Shown here one piece after another: positions 27,186 through 35,732 of a DNA stretch of 64,000 nt. Under the pieces are notes generated by a model, which worked only from the letters and a program-made list of their open reading frames with translations, was not told where the DNA came from and did not search any database. Source of the stretch: Brevibacterium luteolum (GTDB lineage Bacteria; Actinomycetota; Actinomycetes; Actinomycetales; Brevibacteriaceae); assembly GCF_013004595.1 (NCBI RefSeq), contig NZ_JABEMC010000004.1, forward strand, positions 186,001 to 250,000, read 5' to 3'. Numbering within the stretch: the first letter of the stretch is position 1; each line of letters begins with the position of its first letter. The translations under genes and the position numbers were made by a program.

Positions 27186-28198
27186 GAGGAACGGTCACCT
27201 TTCATCTGCGATGCTGCTGTCTTCTTGGTATCCGTGTGGCGGGTCTTCTGTACGGCCCGCAGGCGCACGGAGGCGGCCCGCGGGTTGATCTCGATCTCCT
27301 CTGCCGGGGCCTTCTCGGCCCCGCGGGTCAGCGCGCTCAGCCACGGCTGCAGGTCCGGTGGGATGACCGGCAGGTCGGCTGGTGCCTGGCTTTCGAGTCC
27401 TGCCCGGAAGGCGCGCTTGACGATCGTGTCCTCCAGGGACTGGTAGGACTCGACGACGACGACTCCGCCGACGTGCACGGCTTCGAGTGCCTGGTTCAGT
27501 GCTGAGCGGAGGATGTCGAGTTCGGCGTTGACCTCGATGCGCAGGGCCTGGAAGGTGCGCTTGGCCGGATGTGAGCGGTTGCGCTGCCCGGCCGGCTGCG
27601 GGATGACGCGCTGGAGCATCGCCACGAGCTGATCGGAGGTCTCCCACGGCGTCTCGTCGCGATCGGTCACGATGACGCGGGCGATCTTGCGGGCGTAGCG
27701 TTCTTCGCCGTAGTCGCGCAGGATGCGGGTGAGCTCAGCTTCCGGGTAGGTGTTGAGCACTTCGGCGGCGGTGAGCTCATCACCGGGATCCATGCGCATG
27801 TCCAGCGGAGCGGAGCGGGCGTAGCTGAAGCCGCGGGCGTCTTCGTCGAGGTGCATCGAGGAGACCCCGAGGTCGAAGAGCACCCCGCTGACTCCGGTGT
27901 GCCCGGCACGGGCGATAACCGAGGCCATCTCGTCGTCGGTGGCGTGGAAAGCCTGGAAGCGCTCTCCGTATCCGGCCAGGCGCTTGCCGGCGATCTCGAG
28001 AGCTGTCGGGTCGCGGTCGATGCCGATGAGCTGGACCTGTGGGAAGGCTTCGAGGATGCCCTCGGAATGCCCACCTGCCCCGAGCGTTGCGTCGACGATG
28101 ACCGGGGTGGTGCCCTCCGCCTCGGCGGCGGCGACCCCATGGCCCAGGAGCTCGACACAGCGCTCAAGCAGGACGGGGGTGTGCGGTGCCTGTGCCAT
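27182..28198 (-). CDS. rsmH: 16S rRNA m4C1402 methyltransferase RsmH
   Basis: RsmH (MraW) N4-methylates C1402 of 16S rRNA using SAM. The 338-residue product starts with the family signature HTPVLLERCVELL, has the SAM-binding DATLGAGGHSEGIL and the block FDLGVSSMHLDEDARGFSY, and ends in a Lys/Arg-rich tail. A strong GAGGAGGA ribosome site precedes the ATG at 28198. Its stop overlaps the ftsL-like start. The 180-base gap to mraZ shows no clear terminator. Confidence 0.97.
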   Translation of the reverse strand: MAQAPHTPVLLERCVELLGHGVAAAEAEGTTPVIVDATLGAGGHSEGILEAFPQVQLIGIDRDPTALEIAGKRLAGYGERFQAFHATDDEMASVIARAGHTGVSGVLFDLGVSSMHLDEDARGFSYARSAPLDMRMDPGDELTAAEVLNTYPEAELTRILRDYGEERYARKIARVIVTDRDETPWETSDQLVAMLQRVIPQPAGQRNRSHPAKRTFQALRIEVNAELDILRSALNQALEAVHVGGVVVVESYQSLEDTIVKRAFRAGLESQAPADLPVIPPDLQPWLSALTRGAEKAPAEEIEINPRAASVRLRAVQKTRHTDTKKTAASQMKGDRSS

Positions 28199-28378
28199 GT
28201 CTCCTCCTCTTCATCGTCGAGCGGTGATGGTGCTGGTCGCGGTGGTGCTGCGTGCCGCTGGGACCAGAACCTCGTCCGCCTGTGCCCTGCCACCGGGGAA
28301 GTGCGTCAGGACCGGAGGGCTTTGGAACCGGGGAAGTATCCCAAAACCACCAGGCGGGCGAGGATCTCAGCCCAGCGA

Positions 28379-28810
28379 CTAGATCACACCGGGAATCACC
28401 TCGTCGGACCGATCGGCGAAGCCCTGCTCGGTCTCTGCCAGGTAGGTCTCCCATGTCGGTGCATCCCAGATCTCTGCACGGTTGCCCATGCCGATGACTG
28501 CGACGTCGCGATCCAGGCCGGCGTAGCGGCGCAGGATCTGCGGAACGGTGATGCGCCCCTGCTTATCCGGTTGTTCTGCGGAGGCTCCGGAGAGGAAGAC
28601 GCGCAGGTAGTCCCGCGCTTCCTTGCTCGTCATCGGCGCCGATCGCATCTGCTCGTGGACGGTCTCGAACTCCCGCGTGGAGAACAGGGTGAGGCAGCGC
28701 TCCTGGCCGCGGGTGAGAACGAGACCGTTCTCAAGCTCGTTGCGAAACTTCGCAGGCAGGATGAGCCGACCTTTGTCATCAAGGCGCAGGAGATGCGTCC
28801 CCAAGAACAT
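28379..28810 (-). CDS. mraZ: MraZ transcriptional regulator
   Basis: MraZ is an AbrB-fold DNA-binding protein that heads the dcw operon and represses its own promoter in characterised bacteria. The 143-residue product begins [15 protein letters not shown] and has the two tandem MraZ domains, each with a DxKGR-like motif ([13 protein letters not shown], and [13 protein letters not shown]). I chose the ATG at 28810 with AAGGGG upstream, not the earlier one at 28864. Three GTGG repeats with 10-base period lie 41-64 bases upstream, matching the known binding-site pattern. Confidence 0.96.
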   Translation of the reverse strand: MFLGTHLLRLDDKGRLILPAKFRNELENGLVLTRGQERCLTLFSTREFETVHEQMRSAPMTSKEARDYLRVFLSGASAEQPDKQGRITVPQILRRYAGLDRDVAVIGMGNRAEIWDAPTWETYLAETEQGFADRSDEVIPGVI

Positions 28811-28850
28811 GTCGCTCACCCCTTTCGAAACCATCTGGTTCCGATAGCAA

Positions 28851-28874
28851 CCACTGTACTCCACTTCCCCCCAC
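28851..28874 (-). promoter_or_regulatory. MraZ box (three GTGG repeats, 10-base period)
   Basis: On the minus strand GTGG begins at 28874, 28864 and 28854, exactly one helical turn apart. This fits the known MraZ site of TGGGN-like direct repeats separated by five bases. It lies between a candidate -10 (TATAGA, 28879-28884) and the mraZ start, well placed for autorepression. Confidence 0.7.
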
Positions 28875-28878
28875 CTTT

Positions 28879-28905
28879 TCTATACATCTGCCTATGTCTG
28901 GCCAA
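28879..28905 (-). promoter_or_regulatory. candidate mraZ (dcw operon) promoter
   Basis: A minus-strand TATAGA (28884-28879) is preceded by TTGGCC (28905-28900) with a spacing of 15, shorter than ideal. It lies immediately upstream of the MraZ box. Confidence 0.35.
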
Positions 28906-28933
28906 TTTCTCTCTGTTTTCGCTGGTCAGATAG

Positions 28934-28949
28934 GTGGTGGAAAGTGGGG
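28934..28949 (+). promoter_or_regulatory. MraZ-box-like pair on the plus strand
   Basis: GTGGTGGAAAGTGGGG carries two GTGG units 10 bases apart. It matches the core of the mraZ operator (GTGGGGGGAAGTGGAG) closely but faces the divergent moxR operon. A degenerate third unit, TTGGG, follows one base out of phase. Confidence 0.5.
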
Positions 28950-29058
28950 TTTTTGGGCAGAGAACCCGTGCCCGAGGCGGTGGCTGGGCGGGCTGCAGGG
29001 CGCTTGCGGCCGTCGCCGGGGCGGTCGCGGGCCTGATTTGGCGGGTTCTGGGGGCTGT

Positions 29059-29124
29059 GTGGAGGGATGTGGGGTGGCCGGTGGTGGGAAGTGGGGTGAG
29101 GGGTGGAGAGGGGTGGAGAGGCGG
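29059..29124 (+). repeat. three tandem 22-bp GTGG-N6-GTGG repeats before moxR
   Basis: Units at 29059-29080, 29081-29102 and 29103-29124 each have GTGG at positions 1 and 11. The first two share about 17 of 22 bases and the third is more degenerate. The middle one contains GTGGTGGGAAGTGGGG, one base different from the copy at 28934. They lie 43-108 bases before the moxR start and look like clustered MraZ-type sites. The rest of the 28906-29157 gap is G-rich with no other clear feature. Confidence 0.55.
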
Positions 29125-29166
29125 GTGAGGTGGAGTCGAACCGCCTCGTCGGGGACAATGGAGCCT

Positions 29167-30288
29167 ATGAGCATTCCGAGCGATCCGCAGCAGCCGCTTT
29201 CGCGCCGCCAGGCCCGCGAGTCCGGCTATCCCGTCCCACAGTCGCAGCAGCCCGCCCACGGTTCATCGGCGGTCGGGTCGCAGCCGAGCGGAGCCCAGGC
29301 TCCGTTCATCAGCAGCCAGCCGGCGGCCCCGGCAGGCCAGCAGGGCGTTGATCCGCGCATCCAGCATGTCCAGCGGATCGCCGAGAACGCCCGCCAGGCG
29401 ATGAACTCGGTGCTCGACGGCAAGGACCGGGTCGTGCAGATCGCGCTCATCACGCTGCTGGCCGGCGGCCACCTGCTGCTTGAGGATGTGCCCGGTGTCG
29501 GCAAGACGCTGCTGGCCAAGTCGCTCGGCCGGGTCGTCGACGGTTCGGTCAAGCGCATCCAGTTCACCCCGGACCTGCTGCCCAGCGATGTCATCGGCGT
29601 CAACCTGTTCAACCAGGAGTCCCGCCACTTCGAGTTCCGGCCCGGCCCGGTGTTCGCCAACATCGTCATCGCCGATGAGATCAACCGCGCCTCGCCCAAG
29701 ACCCAGTCGGCGATGCTGGAGTGCATGGCCGAATCCCAGGCCAGCATCGACGGCACCACCTATCCCCTGCCGGCGCCGTTCATGGTCGTGGCCACCCAGA
29801 ACCCCATCGACATGGAGGGCACCTATTCGCTGCCCGAAGCCCAGCGCGACCGCTTCACCGCCCGTGTGTCGATCGGCTACCCCGATCAGGCCTCGGAGAT
29901 CGAGCTGCTCGACCACCACGTCGACCACGACCCGCTGGCCAAGCTGCCGGCGGTGACCTCGCTCGATGAGATCATGCAGGCCCGCGAGATCGTCCGCCAC
30001 ATCGGCGCGACCCACGAGCTGCGCGCCTACATCGTCGCCCTGCTCGAAGCCACCCGCAACGACCCGGCCGTGGCACTGGGCTCCTCCCCGCGCGGCGGCG
30101 TGCAGCTGCTGCGCGCAGCGAAGGCCCATGCAGTGCTGCACGGCCGCGGCTACGCCACCCCGGCCGATGTCCAGGCGCTGGCCGTGGACGTGCTCGCCCA
30201 CCGGATCATCACCCATGACGGGGAGGACCACGACCACGCAGCGGAGATCATCCGGGCGACGCTGAGCCGCACGCCCGTGCGCTCATGA
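29167..30288 (+). CDS. MoxR-family AAA+ ATPase
   Basis: The 373-residue product is a MoxR AAA+ ATPase, a chaperone-like motor usually acting with a DUF58/VWA partner. A Gln/Pro/Ser-rich N-terminal tail of about 70 residues precedes the AAA+ core with Walker A PGVGKT (near 107), Walker B IVIADEINRASPKTQSAM and the sensor region VVATQNPIDMEGTYSLPEAQRDRF. The start could be ATG 29158 or 29167. Neither has a strong ribosome site. It is the first gene of a three-gene operon, overlapping the next by ATGA, and is divergent from mraZ. Confidence 0.92.
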   Translation: MSIPSDPQQPLSRRQARESGYPVPQSQQPAHGSSAVGSQPSGAQAPFISSQPAAPAGQQGVDPRIQHVQRIAENARQAMNSVLDGKDRVVQIALITLLAGGHLLLEDVPGVGKTLLAKSLGRVVDGSVKRIQFTPDLLPSDVIGVNLFNQESRHFEFRPGPVFANIVIADEINRASPKTQSAMLECMAESQASIDGTTYPLPAPFMVVATQNPIDMEGTYSLPEAQRDRFTARVSIGYPDQASEIELLDHHVDHDPLAKLPAVTSLDEIMQAREIVRHIGATHELRAYIVALLEATRNDPAVALGSSPRGGVQLLRAAKAHAVLHGRGYATPADVQALAVDVLAHRIITHDGEDHDHAAEIIRATLSRTPVRS

Positions 30289-31433
30289 GGCTCACCACCT
30301 CGGGGTTCGTCTTCCTCATCGCCGGCATCGCGCTCATCATCTCCGCGTACCGGTTCTCACTGCCGGGCATGCTGCCGGCCGGGATCCTGCTCATCGGGCT
30401 CGTCGCCCTCAGCCTGTTGCTGGCGATCATCACGAGCCGCCGGATGGAGGTCACACTCTCAGCGGCTGTCCGCAGCGTCGACGGCACCCCCGTCGCCGAG
30501 GTGGGCCGCCCGCTGCTGCTGCGCGCGGCCCTGCGCAACCGGACCCCGCTGCCGATCGGCCCCTTCGGCGTCGACCTGGCCTTCCGGCCGGGTCTCGGTG
30601 AGGACCAGGGCGTCCGGGTGCCGGGCATCGGCGCCTCGTCCTCAGTGACCGTCGAGGCCGAATGCACCCCCACCCAGCGCGGGGTCAGCGGCGTCGACGG
30701 GGTTGCCGTGTCCTTTGAGGGCCCCTTCGGGCTCTCGGCGGTCTCGCACACGCTGCTGCGCGGCTACGACATCGCCGTCGCCCCGCGCCTGGAGCAGATG
30801 CCCAGGCCGCCCAAGGCCGGGCTCGCCCAGCCGATGGCCGACACCTCCCGCGCACTGCGCGGGGGCACGAGCCGGGACTTCGACACCCGCGAGTACGTCC
30901 CCGGTGACGACCTGCGCCATATCCACTGGACGTCGACTGCCCGCCATGACGAGCTCATGGTCCGCCACGAAGCCGAAGAGGAACATCCGTTCGCGGTCAT
31001 CCTGCTCGACACCGCCGGTGCCGGGGAGCATCCCGATCCGGCCGCCGAGGTGCTCATCTCAGCCGTCCAGTCGCTGGCCTCGGTGTACTTCTCCGCCGGC
31101 TACGAGGTGCTGTGCTGCATCGACGGCACGCTGCATCCGGTGCGCGAGACCCGCGGGGCCGAGCGCCTGCGCCTGGCCCTGGCCAGCTACGAGACCGGCG
31201 GCACCGAACTCCCGGGCACCCTGCGCGGGGCCTCCGGTGCTGCCGATGTCGCGGTGTGCGCGATGACCCCACAGCGGGCGAGCGCACTGGAGTCGGCCCT
31301 GCCGCGGGGCACCCGCAGCCGCCGGCTCATCGCCGCCGACCTCGACCTCGACGCCGGCGGTGTCGACGGTGTGTGCGCCACCGGGCATGCGATCCCGCAG
31401 GAATGGAAGCGACTGGGAAGGAGGCGCAGGTGA
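30285..31433 (+). CDS. DUF58 domain protein
   Basis: This 382-residue protein has two N-terminal membrane segments (about 5-50) and the DUF58 block YVPGDDLRHIHWTSTARHDELMV near residues 205-228. DUF58 proteins pair with MoxR ATPases and transglutaminase-like membrane proteins, and the exact role is not known. ATGA overlap with moxR and GTGA overlap with the transglutaminase indicate tight translational coupling. Confidence 0.9.
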   Translation: MRLTTSGFVFLIAGIALIISAYRFSLPGMLPAGILLIGLVALSLLLAIITSRRMEVTLSAAVRSVDGTPVAEVGRPLLLRAALRNRTPLPIGPFGVDLAFRPGLGEDQGVRVPGIGASSSVTVEAECTPTQRGVSGVDGVAVSFEGPFGLSAVSHTLLRGYDIAVAPRLEQMPRPPKAGLAQPMADTSRALRGGTSRDFDTREYVPGDDLRHIHWTSTARHDELMVRHEAEEEHPFAVILLDTAGAGEHPDPAAEVLISAVQSLASVYFSAGYEVLCCIDGTLHPVRETRGAERLRLALASYETGGTELPGTLRGASGAADVAVCAMTPQRASALESALPRGTRSRRLIAADLDLDAGGVDGVCATGHAIPQEWKRLGRRRR

Positions 31434-33643
31434 ACTCGCGTCAGTGGATCGGCACTCTGGCCGTCATCGCCTCGATGTCCCTGCTGGCGGTGGCGATGTG
31501 GAGTGTGTTCATCGACTTCAACTGGTTGCCGCCGGTGCTCATCATCGTGCTCGTCGTCGCACTCTCCGGTGCGCTGCTGCGCATGAGCTCCCGCATCCAG
31601 GCTTCTGGCCTGACGGTGCTGCTGCAGCTGGTCATCGGCCTCATCACCGTGCTCATCCTGTGTGTGCCGCACACTCTGGCGTTCGGGATCCTGCCGACGC
31701 CGGGGTCGATGCTCGAGCTGTTCGCTCAGCTCGGCAGCGGCATCGACGACATGTACAAGGTCATCGCGCCTGCCGATTCGACTCCTGGCTTCACGACGAT
31801 CCTCATCGTCGGCTTCGGGCTCATCACCATGCTCATCGACGGGCTCGTCTCCGATCTGCATGTGCCCAAGGTCGCCGGTGTGCTGCTGCTGCTCGTCTAC
31901 TGCATCCCGGTGTTCCTGGCACCCAATGAGCTGCGGTGGTGGCACTTCGCTGCCGTCGGTGCTGCGTTCATCGTGCTCATGCTCGCCCCGTACTTCGAGC
32001 AGGCGGAGTCGTTCGGCCCGCTGCCCCCGTTGCTTGCCGGCGGTCTGGCGCTGCTGCTCGGCGTCGGCATCCCGGTGCTGCTGCCCGATGTCTCGGTGCG
32101 CCCGCCCCGGCAGTCGCAGCAGGCCGACATCACCGTCGTCAACCCGTTTCTCGATCTGCGCAGCAACCTCGCCGATCAGAGCGACAAACCGGTCTTCGCC
32201 TATTCCAGCAGCGACCCGCTGCAGCCGCCGATCCGGCTGACCTCGGTCTCGGAGTTCGACGGGCAGACATGGAAGCCAGCCGAGTTCGACATCGACCCCT
32301 TCGCCATCGCGGTGGACGGGCTGCCGAACCCGCAGGGCGTCAGCACGGATACGACGACGACTGAGCAGACGATGAATGTCAACGTCGGCGGCTTCGACCA
32401 GTCCTATCTGCCTGCGCCGTATGCGCCGTCGCAGATCGACGGGGTGTCCCGGCGCTGGATCTTCGACAAGGACACGCTCACGATCGTCGGAAACGGAGAG
32501 ATCGCCGCCGATCAGGAGTACAGCGTCACCTACACCTCGGTCGAGCCGACGGCTGAGGAGCTCGAATCCTCCCAGCCGGTCTCGGCAGGCCAGTTCGCTG
32601 ACACCCTCGCGCTGCCCGATGATATGCCCGCCGTCGTCGGCGACACCGCTGACGAAGTCACCGCCGGTGCCCGCAATCAGTGGGAGCAGGCCGTCATGCT
32701 GCAGGAGTACTTCCGTTCGGATCAGTTCGAGTACTCCCTCGACGCACCTGAGGAAGCCTCCAGCGATGCGATCGCTGACTTCCTGTCGGAGAAGGCCGGC
32801 TACTGTGTGCAGTTCTCCGGGGCGATGACGGCGATGGCACGCTCGCTCGGCATCCCTGCCCGCATCGCCGTCGGGTTCGCTCCCGGTGAGGAGACCGGGG
32901 AGAACGCCTATGAGGTGGCGATGTCGGATGCGCACGCCTGGCCCGAGCTGTACTTCGACGGCATCGGCTGGGTGCGCTTCGAGCCCACCCCCGGCGGCCC
33001 GGCCGGCACTCCCCCGCCGTGGTCGCAGACCGACGGCAGCGCAGGTGCTGAGGACGAGCCGACGGAAGAGCCGACCGAGGAGACCACAGAAGAGGACACC
33101 GAGGAGCCGACAGCTGCAGAGACCACTCCGGCAGCCGAGGACGAGACCGCTGGATCCGACGCCGATTCCGAAGGCATGTCCCTGTGGTGGATCCCGCTGG
33201 CGATCCTGGCCGTCCTCCTGCTGGCCGCACTGCCGGCGCTGGTGCGCATCCTGCAGCGCCGCAAGCGTCTGGGTGAGCCGCTTGACCCCGAGTCGGTGTG
33301 GGAGGAGATCCATGCCCTCGGCGTCGACTACAAGCTGGCGCCGGCCTCTTCGCTGCCGGTGCGCGAGCACCTCAACGAGCTGCGCAATGCAGTTGCCGAG
33401 CAGTCGGCCGACGGCGATGCCGACTACCTGCCGGCTGTGTTCGAGGATCTCGGAGAGGCTGTCGACCAGGCGCGCTATCTCGACCGCTCGCGCAGCGACC
33501 TCAAGCATGCGGCGCCGCACATCGACAAGGCCGGTATCGATGAGGCCGTCGAGTCGGTTCGCGCGCACTACGATCGCGTGGCCCCGCGCAGCACCTCGCT
33601 GCTTGCCCGCCTGTGGCCAGCCAGCGTGTTCCACCGCCGCTAG
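31430..33643 (+). CDS. TgpA-like membrane transglutaminase with DUF4129-like C-terminus
   Basis: The 737-residue protein has about six N-terminal membrane segments, an extracytoplasmic transglutaminase-like domain with the Cys-His-Asp set (GYCVQFSG near 457, SDAHAWPELYFDG near 501), an acidic Thr/Glu/Pro linker (about 535-580), one further membrane segment and a C-terminal cytoplasmic region. I chose the GTG at 31430, with AAGGAGG five bases upstream and GTGA overlap with the DUF58 gene. A frame continuing from 31112 only shadows the DUF58 gene. The substrate is unknown. Proximity to the wall cluster suggests an envelope role. Confidence 0.9.
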   Translation: MNSRQWIGTLAVIASMSLLAVAMWSVFIDFNWLPPVLIIVLVVALSGALLRMSSRIQASGLTVLLQLVIGLITVLILCVPHTLAFGILPTPGSMLELFAQLGSGIDDMYKVIAPADSTPGFTTILIVGFGLITMLIDGLVSDLHVPKVAGVLLLLVYCIPVFLAPNELRWWHFAAVGAAFIVLMLAPYFEQAESFGPLPPLLAGGLALLLGVGIPVLLPDVSVRPPRQSQQADITVVNPFLDLRSNLADQSDKPVFAYSSSDPLQPPIRLTSVSEFDGQTWKPAEFDIDPFAIAVDGLPNPQGVSTDTTTTEQTMNVNVGGFDQSYLPAPYAPSQIDGVSRRWIFDKDTLTIVGNGEIAADQEYSVTYTSVEPTAEELESSQPVSAGQFADTLALPDDMPAVVGDTADEVTAGARNQWEQAVMLQEYFRSDQFEYSLDAPEEASSDAIADFLSEKAGYCVQFSGAMTAMARSLGIPARIAVGFAPGEETGENAYEVAMSDAHAWPELYFDGIGWVRFEPTPGGPAGTPPPWSQTDGSAGAEDEPTEEPTEETTEEDTEEPTAAETTPAAEDETAGSDADSEGMSLWWIPLAILAVLLLAALPALVRILQRRKRLGEPLDPESVWEEIHALGVDYKLAPASSLPVREHLNELRNAVAEQSADGDADYLPAVFEDLGEAVDQARYLDRSRSDLKHAAPHIDKAGIDEAVESVRAHYDRVAPRSTSLLARLWPASVFHRR

Positions 33644-33683
33644 CCACTGTCCGCAGGCATCGCCTGCACCATGGGCACGGCGT

Positions 33684-33718
33684 CCAGCCGGGTCCTGCAG
33701 AGCGCAGGATCCGGCTGG
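33684..33718 (+). terminator. 15-bp terminator hairpin after the moxR operon
   Basis: 33684-33698 pairs with 33704-33718 (one G-U) around AGAGC, 41 bases after the transglutaminase stop. It is a strong stem with only a weak T-rich tail. The stretch from 33719 to 33850 shows nothing recognisable. Confidence 0.65.
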
Positions 33719-33850
33719 TGCTCATTCCGGCACCGGCTTATGCTCTGATATCGCCTGCGAAATCCGCTCATTAGCCGCGGATGTCCACGGCAGGAACTCC
33801 TGACGGAAGCTTCTGCGGCGCGCATCGGCCTGAGGTTGAGGCAAAGAGAA

Positions 33851-33878
33851 GATCCCGCCGGTGGTGCCGAGCGGGATC
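33851..33878 (-). terminator. terminator of the DUF3040 gene
   Basis: GATCCCGC (33851-33858) and GCGGGATC (33871-33878) pair, extended inward by CGG/CCG. On the minus strand TTCTCTTT follows. It lies 30 bases past the DUF3040 stop and may act in both directions. Confidence 0.6.
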
Positions 33879-33907
33879 TGTTGTCAGAGAAATCTGGGGC
33901 AGGCGGA

Positions 33908-34318
33908 TCATTCTCCGCGGCGGCGCTTCTCCCAGCGGTCTTCGAGACGATCCATGAAGCTGCTGGATCCTGCAGTGCTGCCGGCTGAGGCCTTGGCGGT
34001 CGTGGCGTTCTGGACGTTGCCCTTGGGTGCGCTGCCGGACCCGCCGTTGACGGCCCAGTAACCACTGGCGACCATCACCGCGAATCCGATGACACCGCCG
34101 ACAGCGCCGAACGGCATGCCGAAGAAGTAGATGGAGGCAATCGTGATGGCGATGCCCGCCAGCAGGCCGAGCACGCCGATGACGAACCGCTTGGCTGAAA
34201 CCGATCCCCCGCCGGACGGACGCGGCTGCGAGATGTTCTGGGCAAAGCGGGGGTCCTCACTGCGCAGCTGCTGCTCAAGCTGGTCCAGTAGCTGCTGTTC
34301 ATGTTCTGAGAGTGGCAT
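33908..34318 (-). CDS. DUF3040 membrane protein
   Basis: The 136-residue protein begins MPLSEHEQQLLDQLEQQL, the hallmark of the actinobacterial DUF3040 family. An N-terminal helical region (about 1-35) is followed by two membrane segments (about 45-90) and a polar tail ending in KRRRGE. The function is unknown. Its place after the mraZ region matches Rv2169c in M. tuberculosis. I chose the ATG at 34318. A reading extended to 34726 enters dinB. Confidence 0.88.
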   Translation of the reverse strand: MPLSEHEQQLLDQLEQQLRSEDPRFAQNISQPRPSGGGSVSAKRFVIGVLGLLAGIAITIASIYFFGMPFGAVGGVIGFAVMVASGYWAVNGGSGSAPKGNVQNATTAKASAGSTAGSSSFMDRLEDRWEKRRRGE

Positions 34319-34399
34319 GGTAGCCCCCTTCACCTGCGCGCTCGAAAAGTCGTACCTCAATGATAGTCCTTTCGACCCTGTTTCGGCATCTCGGAATTG

Positions 34400-34425
34400 A
34401 CCTGGCGAGCATACTCTGACCAGGT
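34400..34425 (-). terminator. possible hairpin after dinB
   Basis: ACCTGG (34400-34405) and CCAGGT (34420-34425) pair around a loop with an inner GAG/CTC, 30 bases past the dinB stop. It is a weak terminator candidate. It could also be an operator for the DUF3040 gene. Confidence 0.3.
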
Positions 34426-34454
34426 TCACAGCCCAGACGCCGATGGATGGGAGA

Positions 34455-35705
34455 TCACTGCCCGTCGGTCGTCTCTCCGCGCCGCGGTTCCAGCAAGGAC
34501 GCCTGCCCGATGACGGCGTTGCCGAACTTCCTGCGCACCTCGTCGAGGGCGACTTCAGCATCGCGCGGAGAGCGGTCTGGCTCATCGAGGGTGGCCTGTC
34601 GTCCGGCAGCATCGCGATCGATGACATCGGCTGCGCGCAGACCCAGCAGGCGGACCGGTTCGCGGTGCTCGGCATAGAGGCGTCTGAGCAGCGGCAGCAG
34701 CGCGGCATGGATCTCAGCTGCGACATCGGTCGGCGCCGGGAGTGTGACCTGCCGGCTGAAGGTGCGGAAGTCGTGCAGCCGGAACTTCAGGCCCACCGTC
34801 CCTGTCACGATCTCCTCGCGACGCAGACGCCCTGCCACCCCGTTGGCCAGCCGCAGCAGTTCGCGCTCGAGGCTGGGCAGGTCGGCGATGTCGGCAGGGA
34901 AGGTGTGTTCGGCGCTGACCGTGTGCTCCTTGGCGGAGTCGTGAATGGTGCGCGAGTCGATACCGCGGGCAAAACCGTGAACCGTCGCACCGAAGGATCC
35001 GAGAGTCTGCGCCGCCCAGCCGGCATCGGCGTCGGCCAGCTGGCCGATCGTCGTGATGCCGTACCTGCGCAGGGTCTCCTCCAGCTTCGCTCCCACCCCA
35101 GGCAGCGCTTCGATCGGCATCGGGGCTAGGAACTGCTGGGTGCGCGCGACCGGGACGACGAGCAGCCCGTCGGGCTTGGCCCGGGCGGAGGCGAGTTTGG
35201 CGACCACCATCGTCGCGGCTACCCCGATCGAGGCGGTCAGCCCGGTGCGCTTGGTGATCTCTGCGCGCAGGCCGGCGGCGATGTCGGCTGGCCGGCCGAG
35301 CCGGCGCAGCGCGGAAGTGACGTCGACATATCCCTCGTCAACGCTGACCTTGGTGAACTCGTCGGTCACTTCGGCGATGATGTCGAAGACCTGCCGTGAG
35401 TAGTGCGAGTAGGCACCACGAGAGGGCGGGATGACGGTGGCCTGCGGGCACAGCTGCACCGCACGTGACATCGGCATCGCGGCGTGGATCCCGTACTCGC
35501 GGGCCTCGTAGCTGGCTGACACGCAGACACCGCGGCCGGCGCGGCCGCCGACGATGACCGGTGTGCCGCGCAGCTCGGGCCGGGTGAGCAGTTCGACGGA
35601 GACGAAGAAGGCGTCCATGTCCAGGTGCAACATGGTGCATCCGGTGTCGTCGGTGCCGAGCGCCGCGAGATCTCCGCCCGAGCGGGCGAGCTGCTTTCGA
35701 CTCAT
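34455..35705 (-). CDS. dinB: DNA polymerase IV (DinB, Y family)
   Basis: The 416-residue Y-family translesion polymerase has the catalytic LHLDMDAFFVSVE near residue 26 and the second acidic site SVDEGYVD near 118-125. The helix-hairpin-helix thumb (ALPGVGAKLEETLRRYGITTIGQLAD) and a little-finger domain follow. Catalytic acids are intact, so it should be active. The C-terminus lacks an obvious QxxLF clamp motif. I chose the ATG at 35705 with AGGAGAG upstream. It is divergent from the lipoprotein gene, with only 27 bases between start codons. No LexA-like box is visible. Confidence 0.93.
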   Translation of the reverse strand: MSRKQLARSGGDLAALGTDDTGCTMLHLDMDAFFVSVELLTRPELRGTPVIVGGRAGRGVCVSASYEAREYGIHAAMPMSRAVQLCPQATVIPPSRGAYSHYSRQVFDIIAEVTDEFTKVSVDEGYVDVTSALRRLGRPADIAAGLRAEITKRTGLTASIGVAATMVVAKLASARAKPDGLLVVPVARTQQFLAPMPIEALPGVGAKLEETLRRYGITTIGQLADADAGWAAQTLGSFGATVHGFARGIDSRTIHDSAKEHTVSAEHTFPADIADLPSLERELLRLANGVAGRLRREEIVTGTVGLKFRLHDFRTFSRQVTLPAPTDVAAEIHAALLPLLRRLYAEHREPVRLLGLRAADVIDRDAAGRQATLDEPDRSPRDAEVALDEVRRKFGNAVIGQASLLEPRRGETTDGQ

Positions 35706-35732
35706 GTCTCTCCTGGGCGCTAGTCTGGAAGC

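Noticed and set aside
29044..29133. G-rich tract before moxR as a G-quadruplex
   Set aside because: Runs of three or more G are present, but the regular GTGG spacing of 10 and 22 bases is better explained by protein sites. A quadruplex cannot be excluded.
31187..33634. 815-codon open frame opposite the transglutaminase gene
   Set aside because: Long antisense frames are common at this GC content. The product has no membrane or domain pattern and the plus-strand gene is unambiguous.
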